DNA from: JBNKLG01 sp050292235
GTDB taxonomy: Bacteria > Pseudomonadota > Gammaproteobacteria > Chromatiales > Chromatiaceae
Length of the DNA: 27,281 nt
Assembly (NCBI GenBank): GCA_050292235.1
Contig: JBNKLG010000032.1
Span: forward strand, 1 to 27,281
Direction of reading: 5' to 3'
Shown: positions 1 through 7,736 of the stretch, piece by piece
Layout: the number at the start of each line of letters is the position of its first letter
Position numbering within the stretch: the stretch's first letter is position 1
Program-made: the position numbers and the translations under genes
The notes under the pieces: model-generated
The model's database searches: none
Seen by the model: only the letters and a program-made list of their open reading frames with translations
What the model was told of the DNA's origin: nothing

Positions 1-258
1 TTTCTGCCATCTCGTTTCTTCATGGCACTTAGTTTATCAAAAAAATAATATAATGTCCTGTGACTTGTTGACTTCTTGGTAAATTCATGGCGCTAACGAT
101 AGGCGCAGTCAGGCGCCATCAATAGTATTGAAAATACGGGATATTCTGGTTTCTCCCAAATCATGATGAGTAAAGAACCCAGCCACCAACGACAATACAT
201 TAAGGGATAGGGATAGAATAACCTGCTCCCCCCGATTCATTGGCTTTTGGAGGACAGA

Positions 259-843
259 ATGCCAAACCCGGATTCCGATAGGATCAGCTGGCGCGACTGG
301 ATCGTGCCGATCAAAGAGAACGACAAGACATTACGACAGGTTCTGGCAGATTCTGCCCACCTTAAGGCGGGTCAGAATGACATCCCGCTGATCATCCAGC
401 TGGTAGAGAATCCCCGTTTTGACATCCCCGGCATCAATCTCTTCAACGGGGCAGTGGATCTGGAGACCCATGACTGCATCCATGTCCTGCTGGGCCGGGG
501 CATGTTGCCCAAGGACGAGGCCTTTGTCATCGGCTTCACCATGGGCAGCACCAACCGGGTCTCCTTAACCGAAGAGTGGCTCTTCTCCCTGGCCTCGAAG
601 TATCTCTACCCAGGCCCTTACAAATTCAGTGATGAGGATATCGCCGTGTTTAAGGATGCCGTCAGACTGGGCTTTGTCTCTGACTGCACGCCCCTGTCCG
701 GGGTGGAGTATGCCCCCTATATGGATATGCCCCTGGGCAAGATCCGGACGCAACTGGGAGTCGAAAGTGATTTGCTCGAGGCCTATTACCGGATCGAACA
801 GCGACGCTATCCTGACGACAAGGCCAGCGCCCGGGTGATCTGA
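259..843 (+). CDS. COQ4-like HDxxH protein of unknown function
   Basis: A 194-residue soluble protein without signal peptide or membrane segment. Residues 71-87 contain H71-D72-x-x-H75 followed by exactly 11 residues and E87, the zinc-ligand pattern (HDxxH-x11-E) of the COQ4 family of ubiquinone-biosynthesis proteins. The stretch after it (EAFVIGFTMGS) sits where COQ4 proteins have a conserved helix. The rest is not recognisably COQ4, so I call it COQ4-like and not COQ4. An in-frame TTG lies at 247, but GGAGG at 249-253 is a good ribosome binding site for the ATG at 259, which I chose. It stands alone, about 80 bases before the parDE pair, and no ubiquinone genes are nearby. A role in quinone metabolism is only a suggestion. 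Confidence 0.75.
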   Translation: MPNPDSDRISWRDWIVPIKENDKTLRQVLADSAHLKAGQNDIPLIIQLVENPRFDIPGINLFNGAVDLETHDCIHVLLGRGMLPKDEAFVIGFTMGSTNRVSLTEEWLFSLASKYLYPGPYKFSDEDIAVFKDAVRLGFVSDCTPLSGVEYAPYMDMPLGKIRTQLGVESDLLEAYYRIEQRRYPDDKASARVI

Positions 844-863
844 GCGACCAATAAACTTGGTTC

Positions 864-892
864 TTGACCTCCTGGTTAGCAATACCAATAAT
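864..892 (+). promoter_or_regulatory. Sigma70-type promoter of parDE with overlapping dyad
   Basis: TTGACC at 864-869 and AATAAT at 887-892 are separated by 17 bases, five of six consensus bases in each. The dyad TGGT-N7-ACCA (873-887) overlaps the end of the spacer and the first base of the -10 element. It is placed where the antitoxin or the ParD-ParE complex would autorepress. The dyad as operator is an inference from how parDE operons are usually regulated. Confidence 0.65.
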
Positions 893-925
893 TAACACAT
901 GCAGCCTGACACAGAGGAGACACCC

Positions 926-1165
926 ATGCCAAGAAATACCTCGGTCACCCTCGGTGACCACTTTGACCGGTTTATCGTGAGCAAAATTGACGAAGGCCGC
1001 TTTCAGTCCGTCAGCGAGGCCGTGCGTGCTGGCCTGCGCCTTCTGGAAGAGGATGAAACCAAACTTGAGGCTTTAAAAGCCAAGCTCCTGGCTGGCCGAA
1101 ACAGCCCTTTGGTCGAAGATTTCGACCCCCAGCGGTTTTTGGCCGACATGCGCAGTAGATCCTGA
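926..1165 (+). CDS. parD: ParD-family type II antitoxin
   Basis: A 79-residue antitoxin of the ParD/CopG ribbon-helix-helix type. Residues about 3-45 form the DNA-binding region (NTSVTLGDHFDRFI, then QSVSEAVRAGLRLLEE), the hallmark of the family. The acidic C-terminal part is expected to wrap the toxin. An upstream in-frame ATG at 899 lacks a ribosome binding site, while AGAGGAGA at 913-920 is well placed for the ATG at 926, which also gives the usual family start MPRNTS. Its stop overlaps the parE start by one base (TGATG), so the two are translationally coupled. It likely represses its own promoter at 864-892. Confidence 0.92.
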   Translation: MPRNTSVTLGDHFDRFIVSKIDEGRFQSVSEAVRAGLRLLEEDETKLEALKAKLLAGRNSPLVEDFDPQRFLADMRSRS

Positions 1166-1482
1166 TGGCAGGCTATGGGCTACGCCGTCTCGCCCAACAA
1201 GACCTGAAAGAGATCTGGCACTACAGCCTTGAACAATGGGGCCTCGAACAGGCCGAACGCTACCTTGATGCCCTCTTTTCCTGTTTCGACGACCTGGCTG
1301 ACAACCCGCAAATGGGTCGCCCCAGGGACGACATCCTGCCCGGTATCCGCAGTTTCCCCCAGGGCCGTCATCTGATCTTCTACGATATCAACGACCAAGG
1401 CATCGAGATCATTGGCATTATCCATCAGACTATGGATGTCGCCCTTCATCTGGACTCAGGCCTGTCAAAAGCGACTGATTGA
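1165..1482 (+). CDS. parE: ParE/RelE-superfamily toxin
   Basis: A 105-residue toxin of the ParE family, the partner of the ParD just upstream. Typical features are the N-terminal LRRLAQQDLKEIWHYS helix, the ADNPQMGRPRDDI loop, the FPQGRHLIFYDIN strand pair, and the C-terminal IEIIGIIHQTMD. Known ParE toxins poison DNA gyrase, but some family members act differently, so the target here is inferred. Translation is coupled to parD by a one-base overlap. The gene runs almost into the following glutamine amidotransferase gene, whose ATG lies 5 bases after this stop. The frame is complete with no sign of decay. Confidence 0.92.
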   Translation: MAGYGLRRLAQQDLKEIWHYSLEQWGLEQAERYLDALFSCFDDLADNPQMGRPRDDILPGIRSFPQGRHLIFYDINDQGIEIIGIIHQTMDVALHLDSGLSKATD

Positions 1483-1487
1483 TCTCG

Positions 1488-2210
1488 ATGAAGCCCATCC
1501 TCATCATCAAAGCAGGCACCACCTTCCCTGCCACCCGACAGCAGCTCGGGGATTTCGATCAATGGACAACGGACGCGCTGGCGCTCCCGGCCCCTGCCAT
1601 CACGGTTCACGATCCCGTCCAGGATAAGGCACTACCCGATTCAATGGCCTATTCAGGCGTGGTCATCACCGGAGCCCATGCGATGGTCACCGACCCACTC
1701 CCCTGGATCGCCCGATTGGAATCCTGGCTGAGAACCCTGCTCCGGCAACAGGCCCCCATTTTTGGCATCTGCTTCGGCCATCAACTGTTGGCCCAGGCTG
1801 CTGGGGGTGAAGTGGGGTTTCATCCCCAGGGCAAGGAGATCAGCACCGTCACCATCGAGCTGACGGATGCGTCAGCGGAAGATCCCCTCTTCCACCGGCT
1901 CCCGACCACCTTTCCGGCCCATGTCACCCATGCCCAGAGCGTCTTCCATTTGCCGAAGGGTGCCACATTGCTGGCCCGCAACGGCCATGAACCGCATCAG
2001 GCCTTCCGCTTGGGAGACTCCGCCTGGGGTGTGCAATTTCACCCGGAATTCAGCCCAGAGATCATGCGCGCCTACATTCGGGAACAAGAGACCGAACTCA
2101 AGACGATAGGAATGGAAACATCAACCTTGTTAGATAGGGTTTCGGAGACAGAAGCTGCCCGCCAGCTGTTGCAACGTTTTGGCCATTGGGCAAGCAACAG
2201 AGCAGAATGA
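1488..2210 (+). CDS. Class I glutamine amidotransferase (GMP-synthase-like domain)
   Basis: A 240-residue stand-alone class I glutamine amidotransferase. The catalytic triad is visible: Cys95 in GICFGHQL and His185/Glu187 in VQFHPEF. The N-terminus MKPILIIKAGTTFP is typical of the YfeJ-like group of free-standing amidotransferases related to the GMP synthase glutaminase domain. They hydrolyse glutamine and pass ammonia to, or act on, an unknown acceptor. I chose ATG 1488; an in-frame TTG at 1479 would overlap the parE stop. Only 5 bases separate it from parE, so it may be read from the parDE promoter, an unusual neighbour for a toxin-antitoxin pair. Its stop overlaps an ATG of the decayed HINT gene. 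Confidence 0.9.
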   Translation: MKPILIIKAGTTFPATRQQLGDFDQWTTDALALPAPAITVHDPVQDKALPDSMAYSGVVITGAHAMVTDPLPWIARLESWLRTLLRQQAPIFGICFGHQLLAQAAGGEVGFHPQGKEISTVTIELTDASAEDPLFHRLPTTFPAHVTHAQSVFHLPKGATLLARNGHEPHQAFRLGDSAWGVQFHPEFSPEIMRAYIREQETELKTIGMETSTLLDRVSETEAARQLLQRFGHWASNRAE

Positions 2211-2939
2211 GAAAAATGGTGCAGAACCTGAGAGGGAAAATGAACGAACAGAGACCACCAACCGGCTTTGCCGCTGGCACCCTGGTGCACACCAAGGAGG
2301 GCCTCAAGCGCATCGAAGAGATCCAGGTGGGCGATTGGGTGCTGAGCCAGCCGGAATCATCCGGGAAACGGGCCTATAAACAAGTGGTCAGAACCACCTG
2401 CACTGAGGATACGCCGGTTTGGACCTTAAGATATTTTCCGAGAGCGGAGATGGACAAGACCGAGGCGGAAGAGCGTATGATGCCGGATGGCGATGTTTGC
2501 CGTCTGGTAGCTACTCCAGGCACAGGATTTGAAGCCGGAAAGACTCTGGCCACCGCTTCTGGGGCAAACGCAAGGGATGGGTTCAGCTTCAGGACATCGA
2601 CCGCGAACGAGACGAAATTGAGCTGGGAAATGGTCATAGCGCACTGATTGATCAATATCCTCTCTACCGTACAGGGACCCCGGGAGTGGCTTGGCAGGAG
2701 GGGATGTTCGACCTTTATTTGGCGAACTCATTGACCTGCGTGATGGACTCCCTGAACACGTCGCCCCAAATTCTGAGGAGGTCATTCAGCCCGAATTCGT
2801 AGAACGCTGGGAAAATCCTTTCTACTTCAGAACTTCTGTCTACAACCTCGAGGTAGAGGATTTTCACACTTACTATGTGGACAGCCTGCCGATCTGGGCA
2901 GCAGGCCTGACCATCGTACCGCTGACCAGACAACCATAG
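2207..2939 (+). pseudogene. Decayed polymorphic-toxin HINT-domain gene fragment
   Basis: Three consecutive reading frames together encode one HINT (Hedgehog/intein) domain of the type found near the C-terminus of polymorphic toxins. Frame one (2207 to about 2545) carries the start block GFAAGTLVHT and IEEIQVGDWVLSQPE. Frame two (about 2548 to 2718) carries GHRFWGKRKGWVQLQDID and ELGNG. Frame three (about 2715 to 2936) carries FGELIDLRDGLPEHV and the end block VYNLEVEDFHTYYVD. Two frameshifts therefore break the gene. The catalytic cysteine that normally precedes FAAGT is glycine here (GGC), so the domain would be inactive even if repaired. No N-terminal toxin delivery region or C-terminal toxin is present. 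Its first ATG overlaps the amidotransferase stop, which is probably accidental. Confidence 0.8.
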
Positions 2940-3027
2940 GAGCGCCCCGTGGGCGCGATGTGTATGGTGGTGCGACACTCATATCATGACTTGCAGGCAT
3001 GGGCTTCGCGCCCATGGGGCGCTCCTA
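2937..3027. repeat. REP-type palindrome pair (BIME)
   Basis: Two 22-base units face each other at 2937-2958 (TAGGAGCGCCCCGTGGGCGC, then GA) and 3006-3027. The second is the reverse complement of the first with one mismatch. Each unit is itself a hairpin (GCGCCC/GGGCGC). This matches the layout of bacterial interspersed mosaic elements built from REP sequences. No REP-associated transposase is in the window. The first unit overlaps the last codon of the decayed HINT gene. Confidence 0.8.
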
Positions 3028-3187
3028 CTGGCGCTTGTGGGAGGTTGTGGGCGAGATAGTTTCTACCGGACTCAATCAGCTCGACAGATATTGCATCCTT
3101 TTGGCCTCTGACTCTGTGAGGAGAACCCCCTGCCGCTCTAGATGTTAGGATAGATTCTGGCTCAGTAAGCAAAGGCATGCGAACACC

Positions 3188-5548
3188 ATGAAGATCCTGC
3201 TACGCATCATCCTCGGTTTGGCGCTTCTGCTCATTCTTGCGGTAATAGCCCTGCCTTACGCCATTCAGCCCAACGATTTCAAACCCCAGATTGCCGAACA
3301 GGTGAAGAAACGGACAGGGCGCGATCTGGCCATTGGTGGCGATATTGGCCTGAGTTTTTTCCCCTGGTTGGGGCTGGAGGTGTCGGATGTCAGCCTCGGC
3401 AACCCTGCCGGCTTTGGCACCGAACCTTTCGTGCAAATCGACAAGGCCAAGATTCGTGTCCGTCTGACACCGCTATTGAAGAAACGTCTTGAGGTGGATC
3501 AAGTGCTGCTGGAGGGGCTTTCTGCCCATTTGGTAACCGATGCCAGCGGGCGTCAGAACTGGGATTTTTCTGCCTCTGAAGCGCGGAATCCCCCCTCGAA
3601 CAGCAGCAGCCAGACCAGCAAACCGCCCAATCGACAAAACCCGCCCGCCGCCGCCTTTCTGGTCGGCGGTGTCGATCTCAAGGGAGCCAAGCTGGTTTGG
3701 GATGACCACCGTCAGGGCAGACAGGTTCGTGTGGAGAACCTGAGCCTCTCCACCGGCAAACTGGCACCGGGCGAGCCGGTGGATCTGAATCTGGGTGCGC
3801 TGGTCACGCCGGAAGCCAAGAGGCCGGGTTATCAAATCCAGCTGGAGGCCCGGGTGGCGATGAGTGCCGATGGCAGTGAGATCCAGGTTACTCATCCCGG
3901 TTTTTCCGTTCAGGAACAGGGGGGTAAACCCCAGATCAGGCTCAGCGCGGAGGATGTGGGTCTCGACCTGAAACAGGGTCAGTTTCAGGTGAAGGGATTG
4001 AACCTGTCGGGGTTGCTGAACGTCCCGCAAATGCCTCAACTGCTGAAACTGGAGATGCACACGAACCTCGCTGGTCAGTTTTTGCAAATGCGCCTCAACG
4101 CCAGTGATTTCCGTTTCAAGCTGGGAGATGAGAAAGGCAGTCGCCAGCTCACAGGCGGCGCTCAAATCTTCTTTGATCTACCCAGAACCATGGCCGAGAT
4201 CAGAGCGTTGCATTTGGCCAGCGATGATTTGAACCTCAAGGGCAACTTGCGGATTTCCAGATTACTGTCTGATGCACCCGCCATTGAAGGGAAATTGAGT
4301 CTGGCCACTTTCAACCCGCGCAAGCTGATGCAGGATTGGGGCATTCAGCCGCCACAAACCGCTGATGCCAAACGCCTGATCCGAACCAGCTTCAGCACCA
4401 CGCTGGGAGGCAATACCCAAGAGCTGGTGCTGAATAACCTTTTGCTTCAGTTGGATCAGACTCAGCTTAAGGGCCGCCTTAGCCTCAGGGCCAAGCCTAG
4501 ACCCAAGCTGACATTCAATCTCACCGGCAATCAGTTGGATCTGGACGCCTACTTGCCACCAGCCTCTGCATCATCGGCAAAACCCCAATCAAAAACTGGC
4601 CAAAAGGCATCCCGACAGAAGAGTCCTTTTGAATCGCTGTTTATTGCGGATCTCAATGGCAGACTCAGCCTGGACCATTTTAGTTTCCAGGGCATTCAGG
4701 CCAGAGAGATTGAACTTCAGATCAACCAGTCCAACCGCAAGCTGAGCATCCAGCAAAAGGTCGGCAACTTTTACCAGGGCAGTTATCAGGGACTGGCGGT
4801 GTTGAATGGTCAAAAACCGACCCTGGTCGTGACCAAAAAGGGGCGCCTCAGTGGGGTTCAGATCAAACCCCTGCTCAAGGCCCTAAAACAGGACGATCGC
4901 CTGCAGGGCAAGGCCGACATCGATTTCAATACCAGCGCACGTGGAGGCGATATTCAGGCGATGTGGAACTCGGTGAGCGGTGATCTGAAGGTCAGCATCC
5001 GCGATGGTGCCATTCAAGGCTTCAATCTGGCCGAGATCATCCGTAGCGCCAAACACCAATGGGATACCCTGCGCGGCAAAAAGACCCGGGCCACAACGAG
5101 CAACGAAAGCCCCAAAACCGACTTCTCTTCCCTGGTCGCCACGATCAAGCTTAAGGGACCCGTGGTCAACAACACCCGTCTGGATCTCAAATCACCCTAT
5201 CTGCGTGTCGAGGGCAAAGGCCAGATCAATGGTAAAAGCCAGCAGATCAATTATCAGCTCACCACCGTCATTGTGGACAGCGCCAAGGGCCAGGATGGCA
5301 AAGACTTCAAACAGCTGACCAACCTGCCCCTTAAAATGGCCTACAAAGGCCCTATATCAGGCATGCAGGATTGGCGCAAATGGAAGCTGGATCTGGGAGA
5401 GGTTCTCAAGGCTCAGCTCAAAAAAGAGGCTGAAGATGAGGGGCGGCGCCTGCTGGAAAAGAAACTGGGTGTCAGCGGCAAAGATGCCAATGGCAAAAAA
5501 CGTCGTACCGAGGATATGGTGATCGACTCGCTGATCAAACGCCTTTAG
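3188..5548 (+). CDS. asmA: AsmA family protein
   Basis: A 786-residue AsmA-family protein, anchored in the inner membrane by residues about 4-26 (an uninterrupted hydrophobic stretch after MKILLR) with a large periplasmic part. The N-terminal block QIAEQVKKRTGRDLAIGGDIGLSFFPWLGLEV... is the conserved AsmA start, and the C-terminal AsmA_2-like part (about 560-760, DIDFNTSARG, NSVSGDLKVSIRDGAIQGFNL) is intact. AsmA-like proteins are now seen as bridge-like lipid carriers between the inner and outer membranes; earlier E. coli work linked AsmA to outer-membrane assembly. It is longer than E. coli AsmA (about 617 residues), with low-complexity S/Q/K-rich inserts near residues 135-155 and 455-475. 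It lies 3 bases before mutY, a gene order common in gammaproteobacteria. Confidence 0.93.
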   Translation: MKILLRIILGLALLLILAVIALPYAIQPNDFKPQIAEQVKKRTGRDLAIGGDIGLSFFPWLGLEVSDVSLGNPAGFGTEPFVQIDKAKIRVRLTPLLKKRLEVDQVLLEGLSAHLVTDASGRQNWDFSASEARNPPSNSSSQTSKPPNRQNPPAAAFLVGGVDLKGAKLVWDDHRQGRQVRVENLSLSTGKLAPGEPVDLNLGALVTPEAKRPGYQIQLEARVAMSADGSEIQVTHPGFSVQEQGGKPQIRLSAEDVGLDLKQGQFQVKGLNLSGLLNVPQMPQLLKLEMHTNLAGQFLQMRLNASDFRFKLGDEKGSRQLTGGAQIFFDLPRTMAEIRALHLASDDLNLKGNLRISRLLSDAPAIEGKLSLATFNPRKLMQDWGIQPPQTADAKRLIRTSFSTTLGGNTQELVLNNLLLQLDQTQLKGRLSLRAKPRPKLTFNLTGNQLDLDAYLPPASASSAKPQSKTGQKASRQKSPFESLFIADLNGRLSLDHFSFQGIQAREIELQINQSNRKLSIQQKVGNFYQGSYQGLAVLNGQKPTLVVTKKGRLSGVQIKPLLKALKQDDRLQGKADIDFNTSARGGDIQAMWNSVSGDLKVSIRDGAIQGFNLAEIIRSAKHQWDTLRGKKTRATTSNESPKTDFSSLVATIKLKGPVVNNTRLDLKSPYLRVEGKGQINGKSQQINYQLTTVIVDSAKGQDGKDFKQLTNLPLKMAYKGPISGMQDWRKWKLDLGEVLKAQLKKEAEDEGRRLLEKKLGVSGKDANGKKRRTEDMVIDSLIKRL

Positions 5549-5551
5549 CCC

Positions 5552-6634
5552 ATGCCCACCGACTGGAGAAATGAGCCCGCCGACTTTGGCCAACGCCTGA
5601 CCCAGTGGCATCGGGCCAAAGGGCGTAAAGAGCTGCCCTGGCAGCAGGACGCGACCCCCTACCGGGTCTGGGTGTCGGAGATCATGTTGCAACAGACCCA
5701 GGCCACCACGGTCATCCCCTACTTTCAGCGATTCATGGAGCGATTTCCCGGTCTTGTCCAGCTGTCGGAGGCGGAGATTGATCAGGTGCTGCATCTCTGG
5801 TCTGGGCTGGGCTACTACGCCCGTGCCCGCAATCTGCACCGAACGGCCCAAAAGGTGATGGCAGAGCATCAGGGCCAAATGCCAGAAAATATCGACCAAC
5901 TTATGGCCCTGCCTGGCATTGGTCGCTCTACTGCTGGCGCCATCCTCTCTCTGAGCCTGGGGCAGCATCAGCCGATCCTGGATGGCAACGTCAAACGGGT
6001 GCTGACACGCTGCTTCGCCATCCCTGGCTGGCCGGGTCAAAGCGCCGTGCTCAAACAGCTCTGGGCCCTGAGTGAACAGCTGACCCCGGCCCTGGACACC
6101 GCCGTCTACAATCAGGCCATGATGGACCTTGGCGCTCTTGTCTGCCGACGCAGCCAGCCCCAATGTGCGGCCTGTCCACTTCAATCCAACTGTATCGCCC
6201 ATAGAGAAGGTGACTGGGCTGAGTATCCCGGAAAACGCCGTCAGACCGAAAAGCCCATCCGTCAGACCCGGATGCTGCTGGTACGAAACGATGAGAACCG
6301 TATCCTGCTGCTCCAGCGCCCCGCCCAAGGGCTATGGGGCGGACTCTGGTCGCTGCCAGAATGTGGAATGGATGACCAACCCCGGGACTGGATACAGCAA
6401 CAGCTTGGGCTGGAGGTCGATATTGACGCCGCGATCCCTGCCTTCCGCCACACCTTTACCCACTTCCACCTCGATATCCATCCCGTCGAAACCCGTTTAA
6501 CCAGAGGGGCTTTGGCGGTAAAAGCCGGGCAGCATCTCTGGTATAACCCATCAGATCCACCACAACTGGGGCTGGCCGCGCCGGTCGCCCGCCTTTTGGG
6601 AGTTACTCATGGCAAGAATGGTGCAGTGCGTTAG
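5552..6634 (+). CDS. mutY: A/G-specific adenine DNA glycosylase MutY
   Basis: A 360-residue MutY that removes adenine mispaired with 8-oxoguanine. Visible features: the catalytic Glu43 in WVSEIMLQQTQ; the helix-hairpin-helix LPGIGRSTAGAI (120-131); the catalytic Asp144 in ILDGNVKRV; the [4Fe-4S] ligands C198-x6-C205-x2-C208-x5-C214; and the NUDIX-like C-terminal domain (about 235-350) that senses 8-oxoG. The length is normal (E. coli 350). ATG 5552 follows the asmA stop by 3 bases, so translation is likely coupled. Its last 26 bases overlap the yggX start. The order asmA-mutY-yggX matches other gammaproteobacteria. Confidence 0.97.
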   Translation: MPTDWRNEPADFGQRLTQWHRAKGRKELPWQQDATPYRVWVSEIMLQQTQATTVIPYFQRFMERFPGLVQLSEAEIDQVLHLWSGLGYYARARNLHRTAQKVMAEHQGQMPENIDQLMALPGIGRSTAGAILSLSLGQHQPILDGNVKRVLTRCFAIPGWPGQSAVLKQLWALSEQLTPALDTAVYNQAMMDLGALVCRRSQPQCAACPLQSNCIAHREGDWAEYPGKRRQTEKPIRQTRMLLVRNDENRILLLQRPAQGLWGGLWSLPECGMDDQPRDWIQQQLGLEVDIDAAIPAFRHTFTHFHLDIHPVETRLTRGALAVKAGQHLWYNPSDPPQLGLAAPVARLLGVTHGKNGAVR

Positions 6635-6878
6635 ACTTAATAGAGAAGCTGAAGGTTTGGAACGACAACCCTACCCCGGGGATTTGGGCAAAAAGGTCTT
6701 CGATCATGTCAGCAAAACCGCCTGGCAGGATTGGCTGAAATTCCAGACCATGTTGATCAACGAGAATCGCTTGAGCTTCATAGACCCCAAAGCCAAAGCC
6801 TTTCTCGAACAGCAGATGGAGAATTACTTTTTTGGTGAAGGCGCGGCCCTGCCAACAGACTATGTCCCACCAAAATAG
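6609..6878 (+). CDS. yggX: Probable Fe(2+)-trafficking protein YggX
   Basis: An 89-residue YggX, a small cytosolic protein linked to iron handling and protection of Fe-S clusters from oxidative damage. The family start M.R.VQCVRLNREAEGL, the block PYPGDLGKKVFDHVS, and W..W...QTMLINENRL are all present, including the conserved Cys7. The length equals the usual 90 residues. Its ATG lies inside the end of mutY (26-base overlap), as in E. coli. The pairing makes sense because MutY carries a [4Fe-4S] cluster. Confidence 0.96.
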   Translation: MARMVQCVRLNREAEGLERQPYPGDLGKKVFDHVSKTAWQDWLKFQTMLINENRLSFIDPKAKAFLEQQMENYFFGEGAALPTDYVPPK

Positions 6879-6894
6879 TGCCTGAGAGAGACCC

Positions 6895-7479
6895 ATGATT
6901 GCGTCCAACAGCACAGCCATCAGCCCCAGCGATTTCTTCAGGCAGGAAGGGGCAGTCTCTGCCCAAACCAACAACCAGGCCAACCCTTCCCAAGCCACCG
7001 CCAACAAAGAAGAGCTGGACACCGATGAACAACGTGAAGTTCAAGAGTTAAAACGCCAGGACACCGCTGTTCGCGCTCATGAAGCCGCCCATATCGCCGC
7101 AGGCGGTGGCATCGTCAGAGGGGGCGCCCAGTTCCAGTACGAAAATGGCCCCGATGGCAAACGCTACGCAGTCGCTGGCGAGGTCTCCATCGACAGCTCC
7201 AAGGTTTCTGGCGACCCTCAGGCCACCCTCACCAAGGCCGAACAGATCCAGCGTGCCGCCCTGGCCCCGGCTGACCCTTCGGCTCAGGATCGACGCGTTG
7301 CGGCCCAGGCTGGCCGCATGGCTGCTGAGGCCCGCATGGAAATCGCCAAGGAGGGTCGGGAAGGCGCCGACACCAAGACCGAAGCCGCTGAAACCCCTGC
7401 TGCGAACCCCACTCAACCCTATTTAGATGTGGCCAACAACAGCGGAGAGAAAAGCAATCTCATTGACCTCATGTCTTGA
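6895..7479 (+). CDS. SprA-related putative metalloprotease (CJM1_0395 type)
   Basis: A 194-residue protein of the SprA-related / putative metalloprotease CJM1_0395 family. The conserved core is RQDTAVRAHEAAHIAAGG, with the zinc-type motif HEAAH at 62-66, followed by YENGPDGKRYAVAGEVSID and the Ala/Gln-rich helix KAEQIQRAALAPADPSAQDRRVAAQA. The N-terminal 40 residues and the C-terminal 35 look disordered. There is no signal peptide. Protease activity is predicted from the motif only; the cellular role is unknown. It starts 16 bases after yggX and is probably in the same transcript. The tRNA-Phe promoter -35 element overlaps its stop codon. Confidence 0.85.
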   Translation: MIASNSTAISPSDFFRQEGAVSAQTNNQANPSQATANKEELDTDEQREVQELKRQDTAVRAHEAAHIAAGGGIVRGGAQFQYENGPDGKRYAVAGEVSIDSSKVSGDPQATLTKAEQIQRAALAPADPSAQDRRVAAQAGRMAAEARMEIAKEGREGADTKTEAAETPAANPTQPYLDVANNSGEKSNLIDLMS

Positions 7480-7504
7480 CGAACCAGCCCCTCGTCGCTA
7501 TAGT
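7476..7504 (+). promoter_or_regulatory. Promoter of tRNA-Phe
   Basis: TTGACG (7476-7481) and TATAGT (7499-7504) with a 17-base spacer, five of six matches each. The GC-rich discriminator GCCCGC directly downstream is typical of stringently controlled stable-RNA promoters. The start point would be near 7511, about 8 bases before the mature tRNA. Confidence 0.85.
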
Positions 7505-7518
7505 GCCCGCTTCCCTTC

Positions 7519-7594
7519 GCCCAGGTAGCTCAGTCGGTAGAGCAGTGGACTGAAAATCCTCGTGTCGGTGGTTCGATTCCGCCCCTGGGCACCA
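7519..7594 (+). tRNA. tRNA-Phe (anticodon GAA)
   Basis: A full 76-base cloverleaf with encoded CCA. The acceptor stem is GCCCAGG/CCTGGGC, the D arm GCTC/GAGC, the anticodon loop CTGAAAA giving anticodon GAA, the variable loop GTGTC, and the T arm GGTGG-TTCGATT-CCGCC. The anticodon stem GTGGA/TCCTC contains a U-U opposition at positions 28 and 42; all other pairs hold. A hairpin with arms CGCCAGC/GCTGGCG lies 25 bases downstream (7619-7640), without a T-run. Confidence 0.98.
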
Positions 7595-7736
7595 CCTTCC
7601 CTCAGAACCAAAGCCAAACGCCAGCACTACCGCGCTGGCGAATCTCTATGCCGTCAAACCACCGCTAAAAATAGACTCTTTCATTGGACAGAGCTTAGCG
7701 GCTCCTGCCACCCGTGCAGTGTTCATTAATGGAGTT

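Noticed and set aside
49..54. TATAAT near the left edge as a promoter of the COQ4-like gene
   Set aside because: No acceptable -35 element lies at the right distance and it is 200 bases from the gene.
899..925. Earlier ATG for ParD
   Set aside because: The ribosome binding site at 913-920 lies inside this extension and fits the ATG at 926; the promoter -10 is also too close.
2691..2939. 82-codon frame as an independent gene
   Set aside because: Its sequence is the end of the HINT domain that starts in the upstream frames; it is one part of the decayed gene.
5357..6328. 323-codon minus-strand open frame
   Set aside because: It is antisense to the end of asmA and most of mutY, whose catalytic residues and iron-sulfur cysteines are all intact. 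It has no family features.
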